Positions 1 through 8,815 of a stretch of DNA of 58,076 nt are shown piece after piece. The first letter of the stretch is position 1. Each line of letters begins with the position of its first letter. The position numbers were made by a program, and so were the translations under genes. Source of the stretch: Methylobacterium sp. Leaf108 (lineage in GTDB: Bacteria; Pseudomonadota; Alphaproteobacteria; Rhizobiales; Beijerinckiaceae); assembly GCF_001423265.1 (NCBI RefSeq), contig NZ_LMND01000009.1, forward strand, positions 1 to 58,076, read 5' to 3'. The notes under the pieces are model-generated. The model had not been told where the DNA came from, searched no databases, and worked only from the letters and a program-made list of their open reading frames with translations.

Positions 1-118
1 CGCCGGCCGACGCGGGTGCGGCCCCCGCAACCGTCGGGACGGCGCCAAAGGTCGCGGCAGCCGACGCTCCAACCATCAGGTCTCTCCGATTCACGTCGTA
101 ATCTGCGGATCTTCCCAT
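1..118 (-). CDS. Tat-exported protein, N-terminal fragment (runs off left edge)
   Basis: Only the first 39 codons are inside the window; the gene continues past base 1. The ATG at 118-116 opens a peptide with a twin-arginine motif (N-R-R-D-L-M-V-G at about residues 10-17), then a short Ala/Gly-rich hydrophobic stretch ending in small residues. That is the layout of a Tat signal peptide, so the product is probably a folded periplasmic protein. It is transcribed away from the LysR gene at 345, and the intergenic region carries the LysR leader motif at 259-282, so it is a likely target of that regulator. The mature protein is not visible, so no function can be given. Confidence 0.65.
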   Translation of the reverse strand, partial: MGRSADYDVNRRDLMVGASAAATFGAVPTVAGAAPASAG

Positions 119-258
119 CGTGGTCTCCGGGCCTGCTGTAGGGGGCGATGGCACGATGGCGGGCCATCGAAGGGGATGCCCGGGGGCGAAACGGGCACCT
201 TTGATCGACTCTAGGGTAGCGCCTCACCCCTCGTTGATTAGTGCCGTCTCGCCACATA

Positions 259-282
259 GGGTCATGAGCCAAAGTTATGGAT
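259..282. promoter_or_regulatory. candidate LysR operator shared with the second LysR gene
   Basis: The 24-base segment reads GGGT(C)ATGAGC, five variable bases, then TTATGGAT. It matches 18 of 24 positions with 7843-7866 in front of the other LysR gene of this window. The ATGAG/TTAT ends form an imperfect dyad. It lies in the divergent gap between the Tat-protein gene and LysR, where LysR operators usually sit. The similarity is seen directly; operator function is inferred. Confidence 0.4.
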
Positions 283-344
283 CGGCGACGGCGCGGTCCC
301 GGGCGGTGGCGCCCACCCAACCGACTGCATCGAAGAGGTCGCCG

Positions 345-1238
345 ATGGCGCGCACGGACCTGACCGACCTGCTGTCCTTCGCGACGGTGTCGCGGGAAGG
401 TAGTTTCACCCGCGCGGCGACCCGCCTGGGCGTCACGCAATCGGCCCTCAGCCATGCCCTGAAAGGACTCGAGGCCCGGCTCGGCGTACCCCTGCTGACC
501 CGGTCCACCCGCGGTGCCATCCCGACCGAGGCGGGTGAGCGCCTGCTGCGGATCGTGGGCCCGCAGTTCGAGCAGATCGAGGTCGAGCTGTCCGCGTTGA
601 CGGAACTGCGGGACAAGCCCGCCGGCACCGTCCGCATCACGGCGCCCGAGGACGCGGCGGTCACGGTCCTATGGCCGGTCCTGGCGCGCCTGCTCCCGGA
701 TTATCCCGATGTCTCGGTCGAGGTCGTCACCGAGCAGGCCTTGACCAACATCGTGGCCGAGCGCTTCGACGCCGGCGTGCGCATCGGCGAGCATATCGAG
801 AAGGACATGGTCGCCGTGCGGATCGGGCCGGACATGCGCATGGCCGTGGTCGGGGCGCCGGCCTACCTGAGGAAGCGCCCGAGGCCCAAGCACCCCGAGG
901 ACCTCACCGCCCACCGGTGCATCAACCTGCGCCGTCCGACCCGCGGAGGGTTCTATCCCTGGGAGTTCGAGCGGAAGGGACAGGCCCTCGCCGTGCGCGT
1001 CGAGGGGCAACTGGTGTTCACCAGCCTACGCCTGATCCGGGACGGGGCGCTCTCGGGGCTCGGGTTGGCTTACCTGCCGGAGGACCACGTCGCGCAGGAC
1101 GTGGCCGAGGGCAGGTTGGTCCGTCTCCTGAAGGACTGGTGCGAGCCCTTCCCGGGCTACCACCTGTACTATCCGAGCCGCCGCCAGCCCGCCCCGGCCT
1201 TCACGGTCATCTTGGAGGCGCTCCGATACCGAGGGTGA
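345..1238 (+). CDS. LysR-family transcriptional regulator (paralogue 1)
   Basis: 297-aa LysR-type regulator. Residues about 3-62 form the winged helix-turn-helix, with the G-S-F-T-x-A-A and S-x-A-L-S-x-x-L-x-x-L-E signatures. The rest is a periplasmic-binding-like effector domain ending in the Y-H-L-Y-Y-P-S-R block seen in LysR regulators of small oxidoreductase clusters. The ATG at 345 is preferred because GAAGAGG lies six bases upstream; the longer reading frame starting at 120 has no LysR sequence in its first 75 codons. It has the same length as, and is clearly homologous to, the LysR at 7865. It runs convergent with the SDR gene and divergent from the Tat-protein gene. The ligand is unknown. 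Confidence 0.95.
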   Translation: MARTDLTDLLSFATVSREGSFTRAATRLGVTQSALSHALKGLEARLGVPLLTRSTRGAIPTEAGERLLRIVGPQFEQIEVELSALTELRDKPAGTVRITAPEDAAVTVLWPVLARLLPDYPDVSVEVVTEQALTNIVAERFDAGVRIGEHIEKDMVAVRIGPDMRMAVVGAPAYLRKRPRPKHPEDLTAHRCINLRRPTRGGFYPWEFERKGQALAVRVEGQLVFTSLRLIRDGALSGLGLAYLPEDHVAQDVAEGRLVRLLKDWCEPFPGYHLYYPSRRQPAPAFTVILEALRYRG

Positions 1239-1239
1239 G

Positions 1240-1260
1240 CGGTCGGGCGTCAGCCGACCG
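1240..1260. terminator. hairpin between convergent LysR and SDR genes
   Basis: Arms CGGTCGG (1240-1246) and CCGACCG (1254-1260) pair perfectly around a 7-base loop. The structure begins just after the LysR stop and covers the SDR stop codon. There is no clear T-run, so it may be a weak bidirectional terminator. Confidence 0.4.
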
Positions 1261-2017
1261 TCTGGCCACCGTCAACCACCATGGCGTGCCCGATCGTGAA
1301 GGCGGCGAGGTCCGAGCACAGGTACAGCACGGCGGCCGCGATCTCCTCGGGCCTGCCCATCCGTCCGACGGGTTCCTGGGCGATCACCCGTGCGATGCCG
1401 TCCGGGGTGCCGCCGGTGAAACGCTGCATCATCGGGGTATCGACGATGCCCGGGCAGATCGCGTTGATGCGAATCCCGTGCTTGGCATAGTCGAGGGCGG
1501 CGCTCCTGGTCATGCCGATCACGCCATGCTTGGTCGCGGCGTAGGCGGCCTGGCCCGCGAAGCCCCTCACGCCGGCGCCCGACGAAGTGTTGACGATGGC
1601 ACCACCCCCGGCCTTCAGCAGCAGCGGGACCTGATGTTTCATGCAGAGGAACAGGCCGCGCAGGTTGATCGCGACGATGCGGTCGAAGTCCTCGTCCTCG
1701 ATCTCGGCGACCGGCGCCATCGGCTGCTCGATGCCAGCGTTGTTGAAGGCGACGTCGAGCCGCCCGAAGGTCTGAATCGTCCGGTCGAGCGCCGCCTTCA
1801 CGTCCCCGGCCTCGCTGACGTCGCACCGGACCGCGAGCACGCGTCCGCCGGCCTCCTCGATCAGCCGGGCGGTCTCGAGATTGCCCTCCTCGGATACGTC
1901 GGCGACCGTGACGGCGGCGCCGGCCTTCGCGAACGCCAGGGCGGTGGCGCGACCGATGCCGCTGGTCGCACCCGTCACGAAGGCGATCTTGCCGGTGAAA
2001 TCATGGGCCAGGGACAT
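1250..2017 (-). CDS. short-chain dehydrogenase/reductase (SDR), probably NAD-dependent
   Basis: 255-aa classical SDR. It shows the cofactor motif T-G-A-T-S-G-I-G (15-22), D40 at the end of beta-2 (which favours NAD over NADP), N-N-A-G (92-95), catalytic Ser145/146, Tyr159 and Lys163 in the Y-x-x-x-K motif, and the P-G-x-V-x-T segment. It would oxidise or reduce an alcohol/ketone pair in the cytoplasm; the substrate cannot be read. It is the last gene of the six-gene minus-strand operon, 50 bases after the glucose dehydrogenase stop. ATG at 2017 is chosen because the SDR fold begins right after it; the reading frame stays open upstream but that part overlaps the dehydrogenase gene. Confidence 0.95.
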   Translation of the reverse strand: MSLAHDFTGKIAFVTGATSGIGRATALAFAKAGAAVTVADVSEEGNLETARLIEEAGGRVLAVRCDVSEAGDVKAALDRTIQTFGRLDVAFNNAGIEQPMAPVAEIEDEDFDRIVAINLRGLFLCMKHQVPLLLKAGGGAIVNTSSGAGVRGFAGQAAYAATKHGVIGMTRSAALDYAKHGIRINAICPGIVDTPMMQRFTGGTPDGIARVIAQEPVGRMGRPEEIAAAVLYLCSDLAAFTIGHAMVVDGGQTVG

Positions 2018-2067
2018 CGGTTTCTCCAGGATGGGTTCGAAGGGGACTTCTAAAGCCGCTGTCGGGA

Positions 2068-4485
2068 TCAGCGCGGCAGCGCGTAGGCGACGAGCTTGGT
2101 GCCGAGGCTGATGGCCAGCGGAGGCTTGCCGCCGGCCGCCACCACCACGAACTGGCGACCGCTCACCGGGCTTCGGTAGGTCATCGGCGTGGCGTTGCCG
2201 CCCCCGGGGAGCCGGGCCTGCCAGAGTTCGCGGCCGGTCGCGACGTCGAGGGCACGGAAGGTTCGGTCCATGCTGGCGCCGACGAAGACGAGGCCGCCGC
2301 GCGTGGTGACGGCCCCGCCGGACACCGGGGTTCCCACCGTCAGCGGCAGCATCGAGGGAATGTCGAGCGGACCGGTGTCGCGCGCCGTCCCGAGGGGCTT
2401 CGACCAGAGCAGTCGCCCGCTCGTCAGGTCCAAGGCGGCGGTCAGGCCCCAGGGCGGGGCGGTACAGGGTACGCCGAGCGGCGACATGAACAACCCGCCA
2501 TAGGCACCGTAGGGCGTGTTCAGCATCGGCCGGTCGGCGTCGCCACCGGGGCTTTGGCCGTCCGAGAGCGTGAGCTGGCGCTGGTTCGCCACCTCGCGGG
2601 TCATGAGCTCGACCCGGTCGGGGAACCGCATCCAGTTGGCGATCATGATGCCCCGGTCGACATCGATGGAGGCGCTGCCCCAGTTCACGCCGCCGACCGA
2701 GCCCGGATCGATCAGGACGGGCTTGCCCAGGGTGATCGGCGTCAGGTGGCCCTCGTAGCGCGATTGCCGGAACAGGATGCGGCAGAGCATCTGGTCGAGG
2801 GGTGTCGCGCCCCACATGTCGGACTCCCGCAGGGGCGCGCCCCGGAAGGCCGGAAGGTCGAGGGAAGCGGGCTGTGTCGGCGCCAGGCGTTCGCCGGCAC
2901 CGATGTCGCCCTGCGGCGCCGCCACTTCGGTGACGGGCTTGATGGGCCGACCGGTCTCGCGGTCGAGCACGAAGACCTCGCCGCGCTTGGTCGGCTGGAT
3001 CAGGGCCGGGCGAACCCCGTTCGCGGTGGGCAGGTCGACGAGGGTTGGCTGCGATGGGGTGTCGTAGTCCCAGATGTCATGGTGGGTCGCCTGGAAGCTC
3101 CAGCGCAGGCGCCCCGTCTCGGCGTCGAGGGCGATGACGGCGCTGGAGACCTCCTCGTCGAACGGCCGGCGCAGGCCGCCGAAGTTGTCCGGCGTGGCGT
3201 TGCCCATCGGCAGGTAGACCAGCCCCAGCGCCTCGTCGGCGCTGATCGGCGCCCAGCTGTTGGGCGAGGACGGCGTATAGGTCTCGCCCGGGGGCGGCGC
3301 GCCGATGCGGTCGGGATGGCCGGGATCGAACGCCCAGGCGAGGTCGCCCGTGCGGGCGTCGAAGGCGCGGATCACGCCGGACGGGCCGCCCCAGAACTGG
3401 CCGTCGGGGATGCCGCCGCCGACCACCGCCTTGCCACGGATGATCTGCGGGGCCGAACTCACGTAGTACTGGCCTCTGGGATAGGCGCTGATGCCCTCGC
3501 GAAGGTCGACCCGGCCGTCCTTGCCGAAATCGGTGCAGGGCTGGCCGGTCGCCGCGTCGAGGGCGATCAGCTCCGGCGTCTGGGTCGCGGCGATGACGCG
3601 GTGCGCGCACGGGCCGGTCATGTCCGGCACGGCGTAATGGGCGACACCGCGGCAGGGCTTGCCGGAGGGCGGGGTGCCATTCGACATGTCGTGGCGCCAG
3701 CGCTCGCGGCCCGTTTCGGCGTCGAGGGCGAGCACGCGGTTGTGGCCGTCGCACAGGTAGAGGGCGTCACCGACCATGATCGGCGTCGCCTCCAGGGCGG
3801 TCGCCGGTCCGGGCGTGTCGGGGCCGGTCTCGGCCTTCCACGCGACCTCGAGCCCGCCGACGTTCTGCGGGGTCAAATCGGCGAGCGGACTGAAACGGGT
3901 GCCGCCCTGGTCGTTGCCGAAGGCTGGCCAATCCTCGCGGTCGATCCGCGCGAGCGGTTGCGCCAGGGGGCCCGGGGCACGGTCGGCGATGCCCCGGCGA
4001 AGGATGGGTTCGGCCGGTCCGTCCGGGTGGAGAAGGCCGCCTGCCGCCAGGGCGAGGATGAGCGCGCCCGCGAAGGCCGGCCAGCCCAGGGCCGCCGCCG
4101 GCCGGCGTGGCCCGGCGCGTCGCACGGCAGGAAGCAGGAGCGCCAAGCCGAGGACGAAGGGCGCGAGCAGGCGGGGCAGGAGCTGCCAGGGCTCGAAGCC
4201 CACCTCCCAGACCGCCCAGGCGGTCGTCCAGAGCAGCATCGCGGCATAGAGCCGAATGCCGCGCGGATCGCGGCGCCAGACCATGATGCCGCTCGCGAGG
4301 ACAGCGACCCCGGTCAGCAGGTAGTACGGCGATCCACCGTACCAGGCCAGCGCCGCACCCCCGGCACCGAGGCCGAGCCCGACGACCATGAGGAGGGCGG
4401 TAACCGCGCGTCTCGTCCAGACCGTCACGCGGCCGTCCGGGCCTGCCGCGGGCGCCGGCAGGGACACCGTTTCGTTGGTTCTCAT
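2068..4485 (-). CDS. gcd: membrane-bound PQQ-dependent glucose dehydrogenase
   Basis: 805-aa quinoprotein, close to the roughly 796 aa of E. coli Gcd. It oxidises glucose (and probably other aldoses) to the lactone on the periplasmic side and passes electrons to ubiquinone. About five hydrophobic helices fill residues 15-140. The beta-propeller follows, with family landmarks [15 protein letters not shown], a D-x-x-Y-L-P-M-G-like strand, H-H-D-I-W-D, D-M-W-G-A-T and the G-G-N-A-T-P-M-T-Y close. The start is uncertain: ATG 4485 has GGAA about ten bases upstream, whereas ATG 4524 would give an ATGA overlap with the lactonase stop and 13 more residues. PQQ must come from elsewhere; no pqq genes are here. 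Confidence 0.93.
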   Translation of the reverse strand: MRTNETVSLPAPAAGPDGRVTVWTRRAVTALLMVVGLGLGAGGAALAWYGGSPYYLLTGVAVLASGIMVWRRDPRGIRLYAAMLLWTTAWAVWEVGFEPWQLLPRLLAPFVLGLALLLPAVRRAGPRRPAAALGWPAFAGALILALAAGGLLHPDGPAEPILRRGIADRAPGPLAQPLARIDREDWPAFGNDQGGTRFSPLADLTPQNVGGLEVAWKAETGPDTPGPATALEATPIMVGDALYLCDGHNRVLALDAETGRERWRHDMSNGTPPSGKPCRGVAHYAVPDMTGPCAHRVIAATQTPELIALDAATGQPCTDFGKDGRVDLREGISAYPRGQYYVSSAPQIIRGKAVVGGGIPDGQFWGGPSGVIRAFDARTGDLAWAFDPGHPDRIGAPPPGETYTPSSPNSWAPISADEALGLVYLPMGNATPDNFGGLRRPFDEEVSSAVIALDAETGRLRWSFQATHHDIWDYDTPSQPTLVDLPTANGVRPALIQPTKRGEVFVLDRETGRPIKPVTEVAAPQGDIGAGERLAPTQPASLDLPAFRGAPLRESDMWGATPLDQMLCRILFRQSRYEGHLTPITLGKPVLIDPGSVGGVNWGSASIDVDRGIMIANWMRFPDRVELMTREVANQRQLTLSDGQSPGGDADRPMLNTPYGAYGGLFMSPLGVPCTAPPWGLTAALDLTSGRLLWSKPLGTARDTGPLDIPSMLPLTVGTPVSGGAVTTRGGLVFVGASMDRTFRALDVATGRELWQARLPGGGNATPMTYRSPVSGRQFVVVAAGGKPPLAISLGTKLVAYALPR

Positions 4486-4520
4486 GGTGGTGGTTTCCGT
4501 TTTCGGATCGGGGGCCGGCG

Positions 4521-5564
4521 TCATCGATGAGAGAAGAGCGGCAGTGCCTTCGCGAAAGCCCGGGCATGGAAGATCGTCGAGCCCTGGCCGCCCGCGCCGT
4601 CGTTCGTGACGATGAGGAGGTCGTCCGTGCCGGGCCGCAGCGCCATGCTGGTGGAGTTCAGGTTGTGGCCGTCGTCCCGGCCCGGCAGCAGCACCTGCCC
4701 GATGGGGATGCCGTTGCGGTTGAACGCGAGGATCCGGCCCTGGCCGTAGAGGGCGACATAGATGTTTCCGTCGGAATCCACGCGCATCGAGTCGGGCGCC
4801 GGACCGGTGAACTGGTAGGCCACCGTCGTCCCGAGCGGCGTGGGCGTGGTCGCGTCGACGAGGTCGACCCGGTGCAGGAGGTTGCGGCCGAACTCGGTGA
4901 TCCAAAGGGTCTTGCCGTCCGGGCTGAGCGCCACGCCGTTGGCCATGGCGAGGTTTGGCAGGACCGCCGTGACGGTCCCGAGGTCCGGCGTGACGTAGTA
5001 GGCGCCGCCCTTCGGGTCGGTGGAGGTGCCGCGGAAGTCGGTGAAGTAGAAGCCCCCCTGCGCATCGAAGACGAGGTCGTTGACCACGTGGCCCGCATCC
5101 GGGGCGATGACGGTCCGCAGATCCGATCCGTCCGGTCGCACCGAGACGATGGAGCCGCGCCTGAAGCCGCCGGTTCCGGCGGCGAAGATGCGCCCGTCCC
5201 GATGGATCGCGAGACCACCGAGGTTCAGGGCGTTGGCGGGCACGACCGTGGCGAGGCGCCTGTCGGGTGTGAGGCGCAGCACCCTTCCGGTCCCGGCATC
5301 GGTGAACAGCAGGTCCCCTGCCCGGTCGAAGGACGGTCCCTCCAGGGGGATCCCCGCCTCGGAGACCTTGAACCAGGGCTGCGCGACGACGCTTTGCAGA
5401 TCGCGCTCGCCGGGTGGAATGGGCACAGGTCCGCGCGTCCGCGCGTCGTACCCCAGCGCGCCGGGCGCCTCGTCGGCCAAGGTCCCTCCGGCCGTCCCCA
5501 TGAGGCAGGCCAGGACGAGGAGAGTCCGGGCGAGGACCCGCGACCTCGGGGGCTTGCCCGTCAC
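4521..5564 (-). CDS. exported SMP-30/gluconolactonase-family protein
   Basis: 347-aa protein with an N-terminal signal peptide (basic start, hydrophobic core to about residue 28, cut after A-D-E region) and a six-bladed SMP-30/NHL-like propeller: repeated P-x-F-D-x-x-G-x-L-x-F and S-P-D-G-K-T-L-W motifs, and N-D-L-V-F-D near the middle as in metal-binding lactonases. Placed directly before glucose dehydrogenase, it would hydrolyse the periplasmic gluconolactone to gluconate; this role is inferred from context. It starts with GTG at 5564, giving a GTGA overlap with the stop of the preceding gene, so translation is likely coupled. Confidence 0.85.
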   Translation of the reverse strand: MTGKPPRSRVLARTLLVLACLMGTAGGTLADEAPGALGYDARTRGPVPIPPGERDLQSVVAQPWFKVSEAGIPLEGPSFDRAGDLLFTDAGTGRVLRLTPDRRLATVVPANALNLGGLAIHRDGRIFAAGTGGFRRGSIVSVRPDGSDLRTVIAPDAGHVVNDLVFDAQGGFYFTDFRGTSTDPKGGAYYVTPDLGTVTAVLPNLAMANGVALSPDGKTLWITEFGRNLLHRVDLVDATTPTPLGTTVAYQFTGPAPDSMRVDSDGNIYVALYGQGRILAFNRNGIPIGQVLLPGRDDGHNLNSTSMALRPGTDDLLIVTNDGAGGQGSTIFHARAFAKALPLFSHR

Positions 5565-6049
5565 GGGGCCGGCTCGATGGTCACCGTGACCGGTCCGGGC
5601 TGGCGGAACGCATCGGGGATGCGGCTCAGCCGGCCCAGGCGAACGAGCCCGCGCGAAGATCCGAAATCCTTGTAGAAGATCGCGAGGTTGCCCCAGGGGG
5701 CGTAATAGGTGAGGTCGCCGGGCTCCGGGTCGATGCCGGCCGGCTCGCCCAGGACCGGGAGCCGCCTCGGCAGATCGGCGATCTTTTCGGTGGCGTTGTA
5801 GTCGGTCAGCTTCAGGGTGAGTGGCAGCAGCGCCCGGAAGGCACGGGCGGCCTCGCCGGGCTCCAGGGTCGCGGTGACGGTTTCGCCGCCGAACCGGATC
5901 AGGACGCTTTCCATCGCGGGCGCCTTTCTGGTGGGAGTCGAGGGTGGCCGCCGGTCCTGGGCGGGCTCTGCGTGGACGATGGCTCCTGCGGCCAGGCTGG
6001 AGGCCAGGATCACGGTCAGGAGCGTCGCGGCGCGTGCGCTGCGTTTCAT
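5561..6049 (-). CDS. exported cyclophilin-like-fold protein
   Basis: 162-aa protein with a signal peptide (M-K-R-S start, hydrophobic to about residue 27). The C-terminal roughly 115 residues match the bacterial cyclophilin-like family: I-R-F-G-G-E-T-V-T-A-T-L near the start, then a P-G-D-L-T-Y-Y-A-P-W-G-N-L-A-I-F-Y-K-D-F block and a final L-G-R-L stretch. Members of this family occur next to MFS, cupin and SDR genes, but no enzymatic role is established that I can name. It overlaps both neighbours by four bases (ATGA with the MFS gene upstream, GTGA with the lactonase downstream). Confidence 0.8.
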   Translation of the reverse strand: MKRSARAATLLTVILASSLAAGAIVHAEPAQDRRPPSTPTRKAPAMESVLIRFGGETVTATLEPGEAARAFRALLPLTLKLTDYNATEKIADLPRRLPVLGEPAGIDPEPGDLTYYAPWGNLAIFYKDFGSSRGLVRLGRLSRIPDAFRQPGPVTVTIEPAP

Positions 6050-7284
6050 GTGAGGGCCTCCTGCCCGTGCGGGGTGGAACCGGCTTCGAGCGGCCTCTGG
6101 CGCCAGGCGAGGGTGGCGGCGAGCGCCGAGGCGCACAGCGCGACGGCGCTGACGGCGAAGGTGGCGCGGTACCCGCTCGCGTCGTAGGCGAGGCCGCCGA
6201 GGGTGGCGCCGAGCGCGATCGCCAGTTGCACCACCGCGACCAGCAGCCCGCCGCCGGCCTCGGCCTCGTCGGGAAGCGCTCGGCTTAGCCAGGTCCACCA
6301 CGCCACGGGTGCCGCGGTCGCGACGAGACCCCATCCGGCGAGCAGGATGGCCGACGCCGCCGGAGAACCGCCGACCATCGTCAGGGCGACCGCGATGGCC
6401 GCCATCAGGAGGGGAATGACGATGAGGAGGCTGAAGAGGCGTGACGTCAGCAGGAATCCGATGAGGTAGCTGCCGATGAGCCCCGCCGCGCCGGTGCCGA
6501 ACAGGATCAGGGAGAGCGTCGTCACGTCGACGCGCGGGACCGTCTCGAGGAACGGACGCAGATAGGTGTAGAGGGCGAACTGCCCGAGAAAGAACAGCGC
6601 CACCGACAGCATCCCGAGGGGGACCTGGCGCCGGCGCAGCACCCGGAACACCGTGCCGCCCCGGGCCGTCCGGTCGGAGGGCATCGCGGGCAGGCTCATG
6701 AAAAGCCAGGCCAGCGTCACGCACCCCAGCGGGACGACGCAGAAGAAGGCCCCGCGCCAGCCGATGTGCGCCCCGAGGAAGCTGCCCAGCGGTGCGGCCA
6801 CCGTGGTCGCCAGGGCGTTGCCGCCGTTGAGGAGGCCAAGGGCGCGCGGAAGCTCGGCGGCCGGCACGAGACGCATCACCGTGGCGGTCGACATCGACCA
6901 GAAACCGCCGATGACGACGCCGACCAGCGCGCGCCCGGCCATGAAGACCACGGTGTTCGGCGCGAAGGCCACCATCAGGCCCGAGGCGATCATCAGGACG
7001 GTGAGCGCCAGCAGAACGGTGCGGCGGTCGATCCCGCGGGTGGACGACGAGATGACGAGGCTCGTCAGCACGGCGAACAGGCCGGAGACGGCGATGGCCT
7101 GGCCGGCGTGCCCTTCGGTCATCTGCAGGTCGGCGGCCAGCGGCGTCAGCAGGCTGACGGGCATGAACTCGGAGGCGATCAGCGTCCCGACGCAGAGGGT
7201 CAGGGCGAAGACGGCGCCCCATGCGCCGGCCGGTGTCTCGTGCCGGAGGGCAGCTTCGTCCGCGCAGGCTTCGTTCGGGTTCAT
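6046..7284 (-). CDS. MFS transporter, DHA1 (AraJ/YdhP-like) family
   Basis: 412-aa inner-membrane transporter with about 12 predicted helices, the L-T-P-L-A-A-D-L motif in the first loop, and the motif-A-like D-R-R-T loop after helix 2. The F-M-P-V-S-L-L-T-P-L segment and length are typical of DHA1 exporters related to AraJ, YdhP and sugar efflux proteins, which usually export small organic compounds. ATG 7284 is used; an in-frame TTG at 7290 is better spaced (seven bases) from GGGAG and would add two residues. It ends in an ATGA overlap with the cyclophilin-like gene. Whether it exports a product of this operon is unknown. Confidence 0.9.
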   Translation of the reverse strand: MNPNEACADEAALRHETPAGAWGAVFALTLCVGTLIASEFMPVSLLTPLAADLQMTEGHAGQAIAVSGLFAVLTSLVISSSTRGIDRRTVLLALTVLMIASGLMVAFAPNTVVFMAGRALVGVVIGGFWSMSTATVMRLVPAAELPRALGLLNGGNALATTVAAPLGSFLGAHIGWRGAFFCVVPLGCVTLAWLFMSLPAMPSDRTARGGTVFRVLRRRQVPLGMLSVALFFLGQFALYTYLRPFLETVPRVDVTTLSLILFGTGAAGLIGSYLIGFLLTSRLFSLLIVIPLLMAAIAVALTMVGGSPAASAILLAGWGLVATAAPVAWWTWLSRALPDEAEAGGGLLVAVVQLAIALGATLGGLAYDASGYRATFAVSAVALCASALAATLAWRQRPLEAGSTPHGQEALT

Positions 7285-7328
7285 GGGCAAGCCGCCGCTC
7301 CCAGGGTGTCGAAGGTCGAGGGTGAGAT

Positions 7329-7724
7329 TCAGGCGCCGTACTGCCGGTCGGAGACCGTCTCCATCCAGTCGACGGGACTGCCGTTCAGCGCTTCCTGGAT
7401 GGCCATGTGGCTCATCGCGGTGGTCGGGCCGGCGCCGTGCCAGTGCTTTTCGCCGGGCGGAAACCAGACCACGTCCCCGGGACGGATCTCCTCGATGGGA
7501 CCGCCCTCACGCTGGACCCGACCGCAACCGGCCGTGACGACCAGCGTCTGCCCGAGCGGATGGGTGTGCCAGGCCGTGCGGGCGCCCGGCTCGAAGGTGA
7601 CGAGGGCAGCGCTGGTCCGGGCGGGCTCCGTCGCGTCGAAGAGCGGATCGATGCGGACCGTACCGGTGAACCACTCGCCCGGGCCCTTGCGAGAGGGCTG
7701 CGAGCCCACGCGTCTGATGTCCAT
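7329..7724 (-). CDS. cupin-domain protein, (R)-mandelonitrile lyase-like
   Basis: 131-aa single-domain cupin. Cupin motif 1 appears as [16 protein letters not shown] (two histidines plus Gln), and motif 2 as [15 protein letters not shown]. Together they give the metal-binding His set of small cupins such as fern-type (R)-mandelonitrile lyase homologues and carboxymuconolactone-associated cupins. It is the first gene of the six-gene operon and is divergent from the LysR at 7865. ATG 7724 is chosen because GGAG lies seven bases upstream; ATG 7730 is too close to that site. The substrate is unknown. Confidence 0.88.
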   Translation of the reverse strand: MDIRRVGSQPSRKGPGEWFTGTVRIDPLFDATEPARTSAALVTFEPGARTAWHTHPLGQTLVVTAGCGRVQREGGPIEEIRPGDVVWFPPGEKHWHGAGPTTAMSHMAIQEALNGSPVDWMETVSDRQYGA

Positions 7725-7825
7725 GGCCATGCTCCGTCGTATCCGATCGGCTTGCGTGTCCGGACGGCTTGGAGCCGCCTGCGATGCCGGATCGGAAGCT
7801 AGCGCTCGAGATCGGACCCGATTAG

Positions 7826-7841
7826 ATGTTCAAATGAACAT
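7826..7841. promoter_or_regulatory. 16-base palindrome in the cupin/LysR divergent promoter
   Basis: ATGTTCA (7826-7832) and TGAACAT (7835-7841) are perfect complements around AA. The site lies 24 bases before the LysR start and about 100 bases upstream of the cupin. It is a good candidate activator/repressor site. Confidence 0.45.
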
Positions 7842-7842
7842 G

Positions 7843-7866
7843 GGGTTATGAGCAGGACTTATGGAT
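7843..7866. promoter_or_regulatory. LysR leader motif, second copy
   Basis: Reads GGGT(T)ATGAGC, five variable bases, TTATGGAT, matching 18 of 24 positions with 259-282. It overlaps the start codon of the LysR gene at 7865, so bound protein there could block its own translation or transcription. Inferred from similarity only. Confidence 0.4.
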
Positions 7867-8758
7867 GTTGCGCGAGAGCCTCAACGACCTGAGCGCCTTC
7901 GTCGCCGTGGCGCGGGCGGGTAGCTTCACGAAGGCGGCTGCACAGATCGGGGTGTCGCAGCCGGCCCTCAGCCAGACCGTCCGGGCGCTGGAAGCGCGCC
8001 TCGGCATACGGCTGCTCGCGCGCACGACGCGAAGCGTATCGGCGACCGAGGCCGGCCAGCGCCTTCTCAAGGCCGTGGGGCCGCGCTTCGACGAGATCGA
8101 GGCCGGCCTCGTCGATCTGGCCGAGATCCGCGGCAAGCCGGCCGGAACCATTCGGATCACCGCGGACGAGCACGCGGCGCGAACGATTCTCTGGCCCGCC
8201 CTGCGCCGGGTCCTACCCGACCACCCGGAGATCAAGGTCGAGACGATCGTCGACTACGGCCTGACCGACATCGTCGCAGAGGGCATCGACGCCGGCGTTC
8301 GGTTGGGCGGGACGGTGGCCAAGGATATGGCCGCGGTCCGGATCAGCCCCGACATGCGCATGGCAGCCGTGGCGGCGCCCTCCTACCTGGCGGATCGTCC
8401 GATTCCGCGACGACCTGAGGAGCTCACCGACCATTCCTGCATCACCCTGCGCCAGCCGACGCACGGGGGGCTCTACGCCTGGGAGTTCGAGAAAGGCGGA
8501 CGGAATGTCCGCGTCTGGGTGGAGGGGCAACTCGTCTTCAACACCGTTTCCCTGATCCAGGAGGCGGCGCTCGGCGGTTTTGGGATCGCCTACCTGTCAC
8601 AGGACCAGGTTCAGGCATGCCTGGACGACGGCCGACTCGTTCGGGTGTTGGATGACTGGTGCCCGCCATTCTCCGGCTATCACCTTTACTACCCGTCGCG
8701 CAGCCGGCCTTCGCCTGCGTTCGCCGTGCTGGTCGAGGCACTGCGCTACCGGTCGTGA
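7865..8758 (+). CDS. LysR-family transcriptional regulator (paralogue 2)
   Basis: 297-aa LysR regulator with the winged helix at residues about 5-62 (G-S-F-T-K-A-A, S-Q-P-A-L-S-Q-T-V) and the effector domain ending in G-Y-H-L-Y-Y-P-S-R. It is the same length as the LysR at 345 and similar along its whole length, so the two arose by duplication. AGGA lies seven bases before ATG 7865. It is divergent from the cupin-MFS-lactonase-gcd-SDR operon and is the natural candidate for its regulator. Confidence 0.95.
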   Translation: MLRESLNDLSAFVAVARAGSFTKAAAQIGVSQPALSQTVRALEARLGIRLLARTTRSVSATEAGQRLLKAVGPRFDEIEAGLVDLAEIRGKPAGTIRITADEHAARTILWPALRRVLPDHPEIKVETIVDYGLTDIVAEGIDAGVRLGGTVAKDMAAVRISPDMRMAAVAAPSYLADRPIPRRPEELTDHSCITLRQPTHGGLYAWEFEKGGRNVRVWVEGQLVFNTVSLIQEAALGGFGIAYLSQDQVQACLDDGRLVRVLDDWCPPFSGYHLYYPSRSRPSPAFAVLVEALRYRS

Positions 8759-8815
8759 CGGAGCATCGATCCGACTGCACTCCGGCATCCGGACAGCGAC
8801 TCCCGATGTGTTGGT

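Noticed and set aside
2554..4530. Long open frame antisense to gcd
   Set aside because: High-GC shadow: composition is Arg/Gly/Ala-rich without motifs, and the opposite strand encodes a full Gcd with all family landmarks.
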